A DNA stretch of 7,500 nt. Source: an uncultured Collinsella sp. Lineage in GTDB: Bacteria; Actinomycetota; Coriobacteriia; Coriobacteriales; Coriobacteriaceae. This document shows, piece by piece, positions 1 to 6,242 of the stretch. Position 1 is the stretch's first letter, and each line of letters starts with the position of its first letter. A program made the position numbers and the translations under genes. A model generated the notes under the pieces. The model saw only the letters and a program-made list of their open reading frames with translations, did no database searches and was not told the origin of the DNA. The stretch covers positions 1 through 7,500 of the forward strand of contig CAAENI010000053.1 in NCBI GenBank assembly GCA_900757285.1. Direction: 5' to 3'.

Positions 1-1032
1 ATGGCTTCCGCTACCTATGCTGCCAAGATGATGAAGGACATGGGCCTCATCCCCGAGGGCTACAAGATCATGGTCGTCGGCACCGTCCAGGAAGAGGACT
101 GCGACGGCATGTGCTGGCAGTACATCTACAACAAGGACGGCATTAAGCCCGAGTTCGTCATTTCCACCGAGCCCACCGACGGCGGCATCTATCGTGGTCA
201 CCGCGGCCGCATGGAGATCCGCGTCGACGTTCACGGCACCTCCTGCCACGGTTCCGCTCCCGACCGCGGCGACAACGCCATCTACAAGATGGCCGACATC
301 ATCGCCGACGTCCGCGCCCTCAACAACAACGGCTGCGACGAGTCGACCGACATCAAGGGCCTCGTCAAGATGCTCGACCCCAAGTACAACCCCGAGCACT
401 TCGAGGACGCCCGCTTCCTGGGCCGCGGCACCTGCACCGTCAGCCAGATCTTCTACACCAGCCCCAGCCGCTGCGCTGTCGCTGACTCTTGTGCCATCTC
501 CATCGACCGTCGCATGACCGCCGGCGAGACCTGGGAGTCCTGCCTGGACGAGATCCGCAACCTGCCGGCCGCCAAGAAGTACGGCGACGACGTGAAGGTC
601 TCCATGTACATGTACGACCGTCCGTCCTGGACCGGCGAGGTCTACGAGACCGAGGCTTACTTCCCCACGTGGATCAACAAGGAGACCGCTCCGCACGTCA
701 AGGCCCTCGTCGACGCCCACAAGGCCATGTTCGGTGACGAGCGCATCGGCTGCGAGCCCAGCATGGACAAGCGCGCCGGTCGTCCGCTGTGCGACAAGTG
801 GACCTTCTCCACGAACTGCGTTTCCATCCAGGGCCGCTATGGCATCCCCTGCGTCGGCTTTGGCCCGGGTGCCGAGTCTCAGGCTCACGCTCCCAACGAG
901 GTCACCTACAAGGACGACCTGGTCACCGCTGCCGCCATGTATGTGGCTGCCCTGAACCTCTACGATCCGAGCCAGGCCGATGGCGACGCCACCGTGTTCC
1001 GCGCCGGTCTGACCAACAACAAGATCGACTAG
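1..1032 (+). CDS. ygeY: YgeY-family metallohydrolase (M20 peptidase/deacetylase-like), 5' truncated by window edge
   Basis: This is a zinc-dependent hydrolase of the M20/ArgE-DapE fold, of the YgeY type found in anaerobic purine-degradation clusters; its natural substrate is not established by sequence. The 343 visible residues include the catalytic/metal-ligand glutamate pair in TVQEEDCDG (E31-E32), the STEPTD segment (E57) followed by RGHRGRMEI, the lid-domain signature GTSCHGSAPDRGDNAI, SPSRCAVADSC, and the C-terminal metal ligand in QAHAPNE (H296). The ATG at base 1 is almost certainly an internal methionine. The family is about 400-440 residues long and carries an N-terminal metal-binding half (an H-x-D-type motif and a GRGTSDQ-like motif), which is absent here, so roughly 110-120 residues lie upstream of the window. 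Compared with E. coli YgeY as I recall it, there are two insertions, near residues 113-138 and 246-262. Codons are strongly C-ending (8 of 9 Phe codons are TTC). ygeW follows 201 bp downstream on the same strand. Confidence 0.93.
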   Translation: MASATYAAKMMKDMGLIPEGYKIMVVGTVQEEDCDGMCWQYIYNKDGIKPEFVISTEPTDGGIYRGHRGRMEIRVDVHGTSCHGSAPDRGDNAIYKMADIIADVRALNNNGCDESTDIKGLVKMLDPKYNPEHFEDARFLGRGTCTVSQIFYTSPSRCAVADSCAISIDRRMTAGETWESCLDEIRNLPAAKKYGDDVKVSMYMYDRPSWTGEVYETEAYFPTWINKETAPHVKALVDAHKAMFGDERIGCEPSMDKRAGRPLCDKWTFSTNCVSIQGRYGIPCVGFGPGAESQAHAPNEVTYKDDLVTAAAMYVAALNLYDPSQADGDATVFRAGLTNNKID

Positions 1033-1054
1033 TCCCATTCCTTGATCTTGTTGA

Positions 1055-1079
1055 GCCGGGGGCCGCTCGTGTCCCCGGC
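1055..1079 (+). other. GC-rich hairpin in the ygeY-ygeW gap
   Basis: A perfect 7-bp stem, GCCGGGG (1055-1061) with CCCCGGC (1073-1079), closes an 11-nt loop and begins 22 bp after the ygeY stop codon. No T-tract follows, so it is not a standard intrinsic terminator. It could be a 3'-end stabiliser, a pause site or a chance GC-rich fold. The rest of the 1033-1233 gap holds no convincing gene and no good consensus promoter. Confidence 0.4.
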
Positions 1080-1218
1080 ACCCCCTGTTGACTTGGGGCC
1101 CGCGGTCGTTATCTCCCATGCTTCCTCAACGGTAGCGGGTCCTCGTCATAGCGCTCTGCATGTTCTAGCCACACGCGCATGCCGGAGCACATCTACTCAT
1201 TGCGATCGTTTCATCTAT

Positions 1219-1226
1219 GGAAAGGA
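1219..1226 (+). promoter_or_regulatory. Ribosome binding site that fixes the ygeW start
   Basis: GGAAAGGA lies 7 bp before the ATG at 1234. The reading frame is open upstream to an ATG at 1042, but this Shine-Dalgarno sequence and the family's usual N-terminus and length select 1234 as the start. Confidence 0.8.
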
Positions 1227-1233
1227 TATTTAC

Positions 1234-2436
1234 ATGGACGCCAAGTTTACCGAGCTCGTCGAGCAGCTGAACGGCCTCGATTTTAAGGGCATGTACGGCA
1301 GCGACTTCCTGCACACCTGGGATAAGACCACCGATGAGCTCAAGGCTCTCTACATCGTTGCCGACGCCCTGCGCGAGCTGCGTGAGAACAACGTTTCGTC
1401 CAAGATCTTCGATTCGGGTCTGGCCGTCTCCCTGTTCCGCGACAACTCCACCCGTACGCGCTTCTCCTTCTCCAAGGCCGCTAACCTGCTCGGCCTTGAG
1501 CTGCAGGACCTGGACGAGAAGAAGTCCCAGATCGCTCACGGCGAGACCGTCCGCGAGACCGCTACCATGATCTCCTTCATGGCCGACGTCATCGGCATCC
1601 GCGACGACATGTACATCGGCAAGGGCGACGCCTACATGGCCGAGGTCTCCGAGTCTGTCCAGCAGGCCTACGAGGACGGCGTTCTGGATCACCGTCCCAC
1701 GCTCATCTCCCTACAGTCCGACTCCGATCACCCCACGCAGTCCTCTGCCGACATGCTCTACCTCATCAACGAGTTTGGCGGCCTCGAGAACCTCAAGGGC
1801 AAGAAGGTTGCCGTTACCTGGGCCTACTCGCCCTCTTACGGCAAGCCGCTGTCCTGCCCGCAGTCGCTGATCAGCCTGCTGCCCCGCTTTGGCATGGACG
1901 TCACCCTGGCCCACCCCGAGGGCTACGACCTCATGCCCGAGGTCGTCGAGCGCGCCAAGGGCTATGCCGCCGAGTCCGGCACCACCTTTAAGCAGGTCAA
2001 CACCATGGCCGAGGCCTTCGAGGGCGCCGACATCGTGATCCCCAAGAGCTGGGCTCCGTTTGCCGCCATGGAGAAGCGCACCAACCTGTACGCCGAGGGC
2101 GACGACGCCGGCATCGCAGCGCTCGAGAAGGAGCTGCTCGCTCAGAACGCCACCCATCAGGACTGGTGCTCCACGACCGAGCTCATGGAGAAGACCGCCA
2201 ACGGCCAGGACACCATCTTTATGCACCCGCTGCCCGCCGACATCTCCGGTGTCTCCTGCGAGCACGGCGAGGTCAACGCCGACGTCTTCGACATGCACCG
2301 CGTGGGCATGTACAAGGAGGCCAGCTACAAGCCGTACGCCATCGCAGCCATGATGTTCCTGCAGAAGGTTGCCGATCCCGCCGCTACCCTCAAGGCCCTC
2401 GACGAGCGCAACACCGCCCGTTGGTTCCAGGCCTAA
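1234..2436 (+). CDS. ygeW: Knotted carbamoyltransferase YgeW
   Basis: This is a cytoplasmic member of the aspartate/ornithine carbamoyltransferase superfamily, in the YgeW branch with a C-terminal trefoil knot. It transfers or phosphorolyses a carbamoyl group, and its amino-group substrate is not settled. The protein has 400 residues, matching the roughly 396 of E. coli YgeW. The carbamoyl-phosphate site is visible as FRDNSTRTRFS (residues 68-78, the STRTR motif), followed by the QIAHGETVRET segment, DHPTQS (165-170), WAYSPSYGKPLS, MDVTLAHPEGYDL, PKSWAP and HPLPADISG (331-339). The Cys of the usual HCLP motif is Pro here, as in aspartate transcarbamylases. The start at 1234 is chosen by its ribosome binding site and family alignment; translation from 1042 would add 64 unrelated residues. 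It follows ygeY and ends at a strong terminator. In purine clusters YgeW is thought to handle carbamoyl/ureido intermediates from ring breakdown. Codon use is moderately optimised (10 of 17 Phe codons are TTC). Confidence 0.96.
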   Translation: MDAKFTELVEQLNGLDFKGMYGSDFLHTWDKTTDELKALYIVADALRELRENNVSSKIFDSGLAVSLFRDNSTRTRFSFSKAANLLGLELQDLDEKKSQIAHGETVRETATMISFMADVIGIRDDMYIGKGDAYMAEVSESVQQAYEDGVLDHRPTLISLQSDSDHPTQSSADMLYLINEFGGLENLKGKKVAVTWAYSPSYGKPLSCPQSLISLLPRFGMDVTLAHPEGYDLMPEVVERAKGYAAESGTTFKQVNTMAEAFEGADIVIPKSWAPFAAMEKRTNLYAEGDDAGIAALEKELLAQNATHQDWCSTTELMEKTANGQDTIFMHPLPADISGVSCEHGEVNADVFDMHRVGMYKEASYKPYAIAAMMFLQKVADPAATLKALDERNTARWFQA

Positions 2437-2459
2437 AGCTGGGTTGAGGTAAGCCATGT

Positions 2460-2498
2460 AAAGGGGGCGCTCTGCCAACCGGCGGGGTGCCCCTTTTT
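2460..2498 (+). terminator. Strong rho-independent terminator after ygeW
   Basis: A near-continuous 17-bp hairpin runs from 2460-2476 to 2481-2497 with an AACC tetraloop (2477-2480). It includes the AAAGGGGGCGC arm, the GTGCCCC arm and a few G-T pairs. A run of five T (2494-2498) lies at the 3' end, partly in the stem. It begins 24 bp after the ygeW stop codon and separates the ygeY/ygeW unit from mocA-hydA. Confidence 0.9.
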
Positions 2499-2571
2499 GC
2501 ATCGTGGGCGTGCGGGATAAGCGCTTTCGATGTAGATGCCCCGCGACGCGAGTTATGGGTACGATGGTTTC

Positions 2572-2579
2572 AGGGGAGG
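2572..2579 (+). promoter_or_regulatory. Ribosome binding site that fixes the mocA start
   Basis: AGGGGAGG lies 7 bp before the ATG at 2587. The frame is open from an ATG at 2536, but that start has no such site, and the extra 17 residues precede the normal beta-strand start of the fold. Confidence 0.85.
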
Positions 2580-2586
2580 TATCGCC

Positions 2587-3201
2587 ATGAAACTTGGTTG
2601 TGTCATTATGGCTTCGGGCGAGGGCAAGCGATTTGGCTCTAACAAGATGCTCGCCGATATCTATGGCGAGCCGCTGATTGCCCGGACCATTGATTCGGTT
2701 CCCCGGGGCTTTGACGTTGTGGTTTCGACGCGTTGGCCCGAGGTCGCTCAGATTTGTGATGACAAGCATTGCCCGTGCGTGCTGCACGATGGCGAGCTGC
2801 GCAGCGAAAGCGTCCGTGCGGGCCTTTCGTGGGGAGTCGAACGCAACTGGAAAGGTTGCCTCTTTTTGCCGGGCGACCAGCCGCTCGTGAGTTCGGATTC
2901 TTTTGAGGCTATGGTTCGTGCATTTGACGAGCGTGGCCGCAAGCATCCGGTGCGTCTTGCGTGCAACGGTGAGCCTTCGAGCCCGGTGCTCTTTCCGGCG
3001 GAACTGTTCGATGCACTTATGTGTCTTGAGGGTAAGGACGGCGGCGGTTCGATCCTCAAGGACCGTACCGACGTGGTGCTGGTCGAGGCGCGTGCCTACG
3101 AGCTGTGGGACGTCGATACCGTCAAGGGACAGCGACGCATAACGGAGCATATCGCCGCCTGCTCGTATTTTGATCGCGTGGCCAACTGCATCAATCAATA
3201 A
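2587..3201 (+). CDS. mocA: Molybdenum cofactor cytidylyltransferase (MocA-like nucleotidyltransferase)
   Basis: This cytoplasmic MobA/MocA-type nucleotidyltransferase joins CMP to molybdopterin to make the cytosine-dinucleotide cofactor used by xanthine-dehydrogenase-type hydroxylases. It has 204 residues, a typical length. The N-terminal nucleotide-binding signature is IMASGEGKRFGSNKM (residues 7-21, of the LAAGxGxRxGxxK type). The metal/phosphate motif is PGDQPLV (95-101, D97), followed by NGEPSSPVLFP, where E. coli MocA as I recall has a GHP step instead of SSP, and then GGGSILKD. The start at 2587 is set by a strong ribosome binding site. The hydantoinase gene begins 9 bp after the stop, so the two are probably co-transcribed. 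No good promoter is visible between the terminator and this gene. Phe codons are TTT in 7 of 8 cases, unlike ygeY and ygeW. It is the likely counterpart of E. coli ygfJ/mocA, serving the selenium-dependent hydroxylase handled by yqeB, yqeC and xdhC. Confidence 0.9.
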   Translation: MKLGCVIMASGEGKRFGSNKMLADIYGEPLIARTIDSVPRGFDVVVSTRWPEVAQICDDKHCPCVLHDGELRSESVRAGLSWGVERNWKGCLFLPGDQPLVSSDSFEAMVRAFDERGRKHPVRLACNGEPSSPVLFPAELFDALMCLEGKDGGGSILKDRTDVVLVEARAYELWDVDTVKGQRRITEHIAACSYFDRVANCINQ

Positions 3202-3210
3202 GGAGCAATT

Positions 3211-4578
3211 ATGATCATCATCAAAAACGGCGCACTCGTGACGCCCCAGGGGCTTCGCCGCGCCGATCTTGCCATGGATGGCGATAAGATCGTGCGGATT
3301 GCCGCGGCGATTGAGCCGGCCGAGGGCGATACCGTCGAGGATGCTGCGGGCTGCTGGGTGTTCCCGGGCTTTATCGATGGGCACACGCACATGCAGTGCT
3401 GGACCGGCATGGATTGGACAGCCGATAGCTTTGAGACCGGTACGCGTGCGGCTGCCTGCGGCGGTACGACGACCATCGTGGACTACGCGACGGCCGATCG
3501 CGGCGTGACCATGCCCGATGCCTTGGCCGAGTGGCATCGCCGCGCCGACGGAACCTGCACGGCCAACTACGCCTTTCATATGGCACTCGCCGAGTGGAAC
3601 GAGCGCAACCGCGCCGACCTCTCGGCCATGCGCGAGGCGGGCGTATCGTCGTTCAAGACCTACTTTGCCTACGATCATCTGCGCCTGGACGATGCCGAGA
3701 CGCTCGAGGTGCTGGAGGAGCTCAAGCGTATTGGCGGGATACTGTGCGTGCATTGCGAGAACGGTACGCTGGTGAATGAGCTGCAGAAGCGCGTGTTTGA
3801 GCAGGGTATCCACGGGCCCGAGGGCCATGCGCTCAGCCGTCCGGATGTGTGCGAGGCCGAGGCAGTGAGCCGTCTGCTGTATCTGGCGCACTTGGCCGGG
3901 GATGCTCCGGTCAACGTGGTGCACCTTTCGACCAAGCTGGGGCTCGAGGCCATCCGTGCCGCTAAGGCGCGCGGGCAGAAGAATATCTATGTCGAGACCT
4001 GCCCTCAGTATCTGATGCTCGACGATACGCGCTACTTGGAGCAGGGCGAGGACGGCTTTGCGGGCGCCAAGTATGTGATGAGCCCGCCGCTGCGCCATGC
4101 CGGCGACCGTGCGGCCCTGCGCGAGGCGCTTGTGGCCGGCGAGATCGATACCATCGCCACCGACCACTGCAGCTTTAATCTGCATGGGCAAAAGGACCGC
4201 GGGCGCGATGACTTTCGCGCGATTCCCAACGGCGGGCCCGGTGTGGAGCATCGCCCCGTCGCGATCGCTACGAGCTTTGAGGGACAGCTGGGCCCCGAGG
4301 ATCTGTGCCGCTTGATGAGCGAGAACCCGGCGCGCGTCTTTGGCATGTATCCGCGCAAGGGCTGTCTGGCCGAGGGCTCCGATGCCGACGTGTGCGTATG
4401 GGATCCCCAGGCGCGCTGGACCATTAGCGCGGCGACGCAGCATCAGGCTGTGGACTACACGCCGCTCGAGGGCTTTGAGGCACATGGTCGCGCCAAGGCC
4501 GTGTTTGTGAACGGCGTGCTGGCTGCGCGCGACGGCGAGCCCACCGGAGCCCAACCCGGCCGCTACGTCCCCCGCTAA
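3211..4578 (+). CDS. hydA: D-hydantoinase / dihydropyrimidinase family amidohydrolase
   Basis: This cytoplasmic binuclear-metal amidohydrolase opens cyclic diamide rings (hydantoins, dihydropyrimidines or related products of purine breakdown). It has 455 residues, the usual family length, and every metal ligand is visible: H58 and H60 in IDGHTHM, the carbamylatable lysine K149 in SSFKTY, H181 in CVHCENG, H238 in VVHLST and D318 in ATDHCSF. The C-terminal part has MSPPLR, the PNGGPGVEHR substrate-loop region and the small beta-sandwich ending in ADVCVWDP and FVNG. It starts 9 bp after mocA with AAGGAG 5 bp before the ATG. It converges on yqeC with a 20-bp gap and no obvious terminator. It corresponds to E. 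coli ygeZ (hyuA) in the ygeWXYZ cluster, so a ureido or ring intermediate of purine catabolism is a likelier substrate than a simple pyrimidine; the exact substrate cannot be read from sequence. Phe codons are TTT in 12 of 14 cases. Confidence 0.93.
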   Translation: MIIIKNGALVTPQGLRRADLAMDGDKIVRIAAAIEPAEGDTVEDAAGCWVFPGFIDGHTHMQCWTGMDWTADSFETGTRAAACGGTTTIVDYATADRGVTMPDALAEWHRRADGTCTANYAFHMALAEWNERNRADLSAMREAGVSSFKTYFAYDHLRLDDAETLEVLEELKRIGGILCVHCENGTLVNELQKRVFEQGIHGPEGHALSRPDVCEAEAVSRLLYLAHLAGDAPVNVVHLSTKLGLEAIRAAKARGQKNIYVETCPQYLMLDDTRYLEQGEDGFAGAKYVMSPPLRHAGDRAALREALVAGEIDTIATDHCSFNLHGQKDRGRDDFRAIPNGGPGVEHRPVAIATSFEGQLGPEDLCRLMSENPARVFGMYPRKGCLAEGSDADVCVWDPQARWTISAATQHQAVDYTPLEGFEAHGRAKAVFVNGVLAARDGEPTGAQPGRYVPR

Positions 4579-4598
4579 CAGGGAGGCCGCCAAATTAG

Positions 4599-5336
4599 CT
4601 ACCCCTGGAGGCTGGTGGCGATGAGGGGGCGGCCGAGGGCTGCCTCGAAGCGATCTGCCATCGTTGGATCGGCAAGCGTGTCGACTTGGTTGAGCATGAT
4701 GTGGGCATTGTTGAGGTTCAGCATCTGCAGCTCGGCATTGAGCACCATGGCGACGCGCTCTGGGGTGGCAGCGTCGGTGGGCTCGCAGCCGCAGCGCTCG
4801 CAGAAGAGCTCGGGGCGGTGGACAACCTTGGCGACGGGCTTGCCCAGCCCTGAGGCGCCGACGACCCAGACAACGTTTGCCGTGGCGGCGGGAATTACCG
4901 GCTCCCAGGCGGCATGCGCCTTGAGCGGGAGTCGCTTGCTGCCATCTGCCTCGGCCAACACATAGTCAAAGCGCTGCGCCAGCTGGTCGAGCGGCTCAGC
5001 GGGGGCGGAGAGCTTGCCTGTCTCCGGGTCCAAGACGCCTGCCTGGCAGATGCTTCCGCGCACAAGGCCCGCGCAGGCCTCGCAGGTGCAGCCGGGGGCA
5101 TGCGCGGCACCCGGCTTCCAAGGCGCGGCATCCAGGCGACGGTTTGACCCGTCCCACGGCACGCCGGCGACGGGAAACATGTGCGTGGTGGTGCAGAGGA
5201 GCACGCGGCCGCCAGCGCGCATGAGCTCGAGACCCAGCGTCTTTAGCAAGGTCGACTTACCGCCACTGCCGATAATTGCGGTAATGCCCGGCTCGATCCT
5301 GAGCGCCGAGGCAAGATTGCCGCTAACCGTTTCCAT
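4599..5336 (-). CDS. yqeC: Selenium cofactor biosynthesis protein YqeC
   Basis: YqeC is a P-loop NTPase-like protein found with selenium-dependent molybdenum hydroxylases and presumed to help install the labile selenium; its reaction is not known to me. It has 245 residues, the normal size. The Walker A-like loop is GSGGKST (23-29), then CTTTHMFP (48-55), the conserved LAEADGSKRLPLKAH block (127-141, with E129, D131 and K134), VVHRPELF (171-178), and an HIMLNQVDT strand near the end. There are two cysteine clusters: C83, C85, C88 and C97 (CxCxxC plus one) and C179, C182, C184 (CxxCxC). Neither is part of the YqeC signature as I know it. The ATG at 5336 has a weak ribosome binding site (GGTGA, 4 bp away). 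It is the only - strand gene here, divergent from yqeB across about 100 bp and convergent with hydA. Confidence 0.9.
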   Translation of the reverse strand: METVSGNLASALRIEPGITAIIGSGGKSTLLKTLGLELMRAGGRVLLCTTTHMFPVAGVPWDGSNRRLDAAPWKPGAAHAPGCTCEACAGLVRGSICQAGVLDPETGKLSAPAEPLDQLAQRFDYVLAEADGSKRLPLKAHAAWEPVIPAATANVVWVVGASGLGKPVAKVVHRPELFCERCGCEPTDAATPERVAMVLNAELQMLNLNNAHIMLNQVDTLADPTMADRFEAALGRPLIATSLQG

Positions 5337-5438
5337 TTGTTCACCGCCGTATAATACTGTGATAATAAATAATCATCAGAGTAGCGGTCGAACCGCTTTT
5401 GCTCTGCTCAAACCGTAGCACAGGGAGGTGCCCCGGGA
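5337..5438. promoter_or_regulatory. AT-rich divergent promoter region between yqeC and yqeB
   Basis: An A+T-rich patch at about 5350-5374 stands out in a GC-rich window. On the + strand there is a perfect TATAAT (5350-5355), without a good -35, and GATAAT (5361-5366), with TTGTTC at 5337-5342 18 bp upstream. On the - strand, TATTAT occurs at 5356-5351 (CTGATG 17 bp upstream at 5379-5374) and again at 5367-5362. Transcription in both directions from overlapping -10 elements is plausible. The yqeC leader would then be very short, while the yqeB leader would be about 65 nt and contain the hairpin at 5383-5397. Confidence 0.6.
5383..5400 (+). other. Small hairpin plus T4 in the yqeB leader
   Basis: AGCGGT (5383-5388) and ACCGCT (5392-5397) form a perfect 6-bp stem around a 3-nt CGA loop, with TTTT at 5397-5400. 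It resembles a minimal intrinsic terminator or attenuator placed between the candidate yqeB promoter and its start codon. The stem is short, so termination efficiency is uncertain. Confidence 0.4.
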
Positions 5439-6233
5439 ATGCTCGTTTATGTTCGCGGCGCCGGCGATATCGCCACGGGCGTCGCTGCCCGTTTGGTGCG
5501 CGCCGGCGTGTCGGTCGTTATGGCCGATATCGCGGTTCCCACGTGCATCCGTCGCACAATCAGTTTTTGCGAGGCCATTCGCTTGGGCGAGGTCCAGGTC
5601 GAAGGCATTCGCGCCCGCTTGGCACAGACGCCGGCTGAGGCGCTTGCGATTACCGAGGCTGGAGACGTCGCCGTTGTAGTGGACCCCCAGGCCAAGATGC
5701 TCGGCGAGTTGAAACCCGCGGCTGTGGTCGACGCGATTTTGGCTAAGCGCAACTTGGGCACCACGCGCGACATGGCGCCTGCCGTCATCGCCGTGGGGCC
5801 GGGCTTTACCGCGCCGGTTGACTGCGACGCCGTGGTCGAGACCATGCGCGGGCATTTTCTCGGCCGTGTCATTACCCAAGGTTCGCCCCAGCCCAACACG
5901 GGCGTGCCGGGCATGATCGCCGGCTATGGCAAGGAGCGCGTTATCCACAGCCCCGCCGCCGGCATGTTTCGGTCCGACCGCACCATCGGCGACATCGTGA
6001 GCGCCGGAGACGTGATCGGGTATGCGGGTGATACTCCCATGGTCACGCAGATCGATGGCTGTCTGCGCGGGCTTTTGGCGAACGGCGTGCAGGTGACTGA
6101 GGGCTTTAAATGCGCCGACGTCGATCCGCGCGGCGATGCCAGCTATATCAACTATATTTCGGACAAGGCGACGTCGGTCGGCGGCGGCGTGCTCGAGGCA
6201 CTCGCTATGCTCACCGATGTCTTTAGAGGATAG
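5439..6233 (+). CDS. yqeB: Selenium-dependent molybdenum hydroxylase system protein YqeB (EF2563 family)
   Basis: This is an accessory protein of the EF2563/YqeB family, a marker of bacteria that use selenium as a labile cofactor in molybdenum hydroxylases; its biochemical step is not defined. It has 264 residues. The N-terminal dinucleotide-fold loop is VRGAGDIATG (5-14), followed by PTCIRRTISFCEAIRLGE. The conserved blocks KPAAVVDAILAKRNLGT, VGPGFTAPVDCDAVVETMRG and PNTGVPG come next, and a biotinyl/lipoyl-like C-terminal half is suggested by SPAAGMF...GDIVSAGDVIGYAG and the ...GCLRGLL stretch, then DPRGD and GGGVLEAL. The ribosome binding site AGGGAGG lies 10 bp before the ATG. The XdhC-family gene starts 9 bp after the stop, so the two are an operon. 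In E. coli, as I recall, YqeB is a single protein of about 540 residues with an XdhC part followed by this domain; here the two parts are separate genes in the opposite order. Confidence 0.92.
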   Translation: MLVYVRGAGDIATGVAARLVRAGVSVVMADIAVPTCIRRTISFCEAIRLGEVQVEGIRARLAQTPAEALAITEAGDVAVVVDPQAKMLGELKPAAVVDAILAKRNLGTTRDMAPAVIAVGPGFTAPVDCDAVVETMRGHFLGRVITQGSPQPNTGVPGMIAGYGKERVIHSPAAGMFRSDRTIGDIVSAGDVIGYAGDTPMVTQIDGCLRGLLANGVQVTEGFKCADVDPRGDASYINYISDKATSVGGGVLEALAMLTDVFRG

Positions 6234-6242
6234 AAGGCGGCA

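Noticed and set aside
1..3. ATG at base 1 as the true ygeY start
   Set aside because: The family's N-terminal metal-binding half is missing and the residues after this Met match an internal segment of YgeY, so the window edge cuts the gene.
1088..1115. Promoter for ygeW: TTGACT with TATCTC 16 bp downstream
   Set aside because: The -35 is good but the -10 matches only 3 of 6 positions, and it would leave a leader of about 110 nt. Too weak to annotate.
1042..1233. N-terminal extension of ygeW from an ATG at 1042
   Set aside because: The extra 64 residues are unlike the family and run through the GC hairpin, and no ribosome binding site supports the start. The ATG at 1234 has one and gives the normal family length.
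2536..2586. N-terminal extension of mocA from an ATG at 2536
   Set aside because: The extra 17 residues precede the usual first strand of the fold, and the strong AGGGGAGG site serves the ATG at 2587.
1711..4593. A 960-codon open frame on the - strand
   Set aside because: It lies antisense to three well-recognised genes (ygeW, mocA, hydA) and crosses the terminator. Its translation is low-complexity and resembles no family. Long antisense frames are common in GC-rich coding DNA.
5376..5948. 190-codon open frame on the - strand over yqeB
   Set aside because: It is a shadow of yqeB, whose conserved motifs are clear on the + strand, and it shows no recognisable family.
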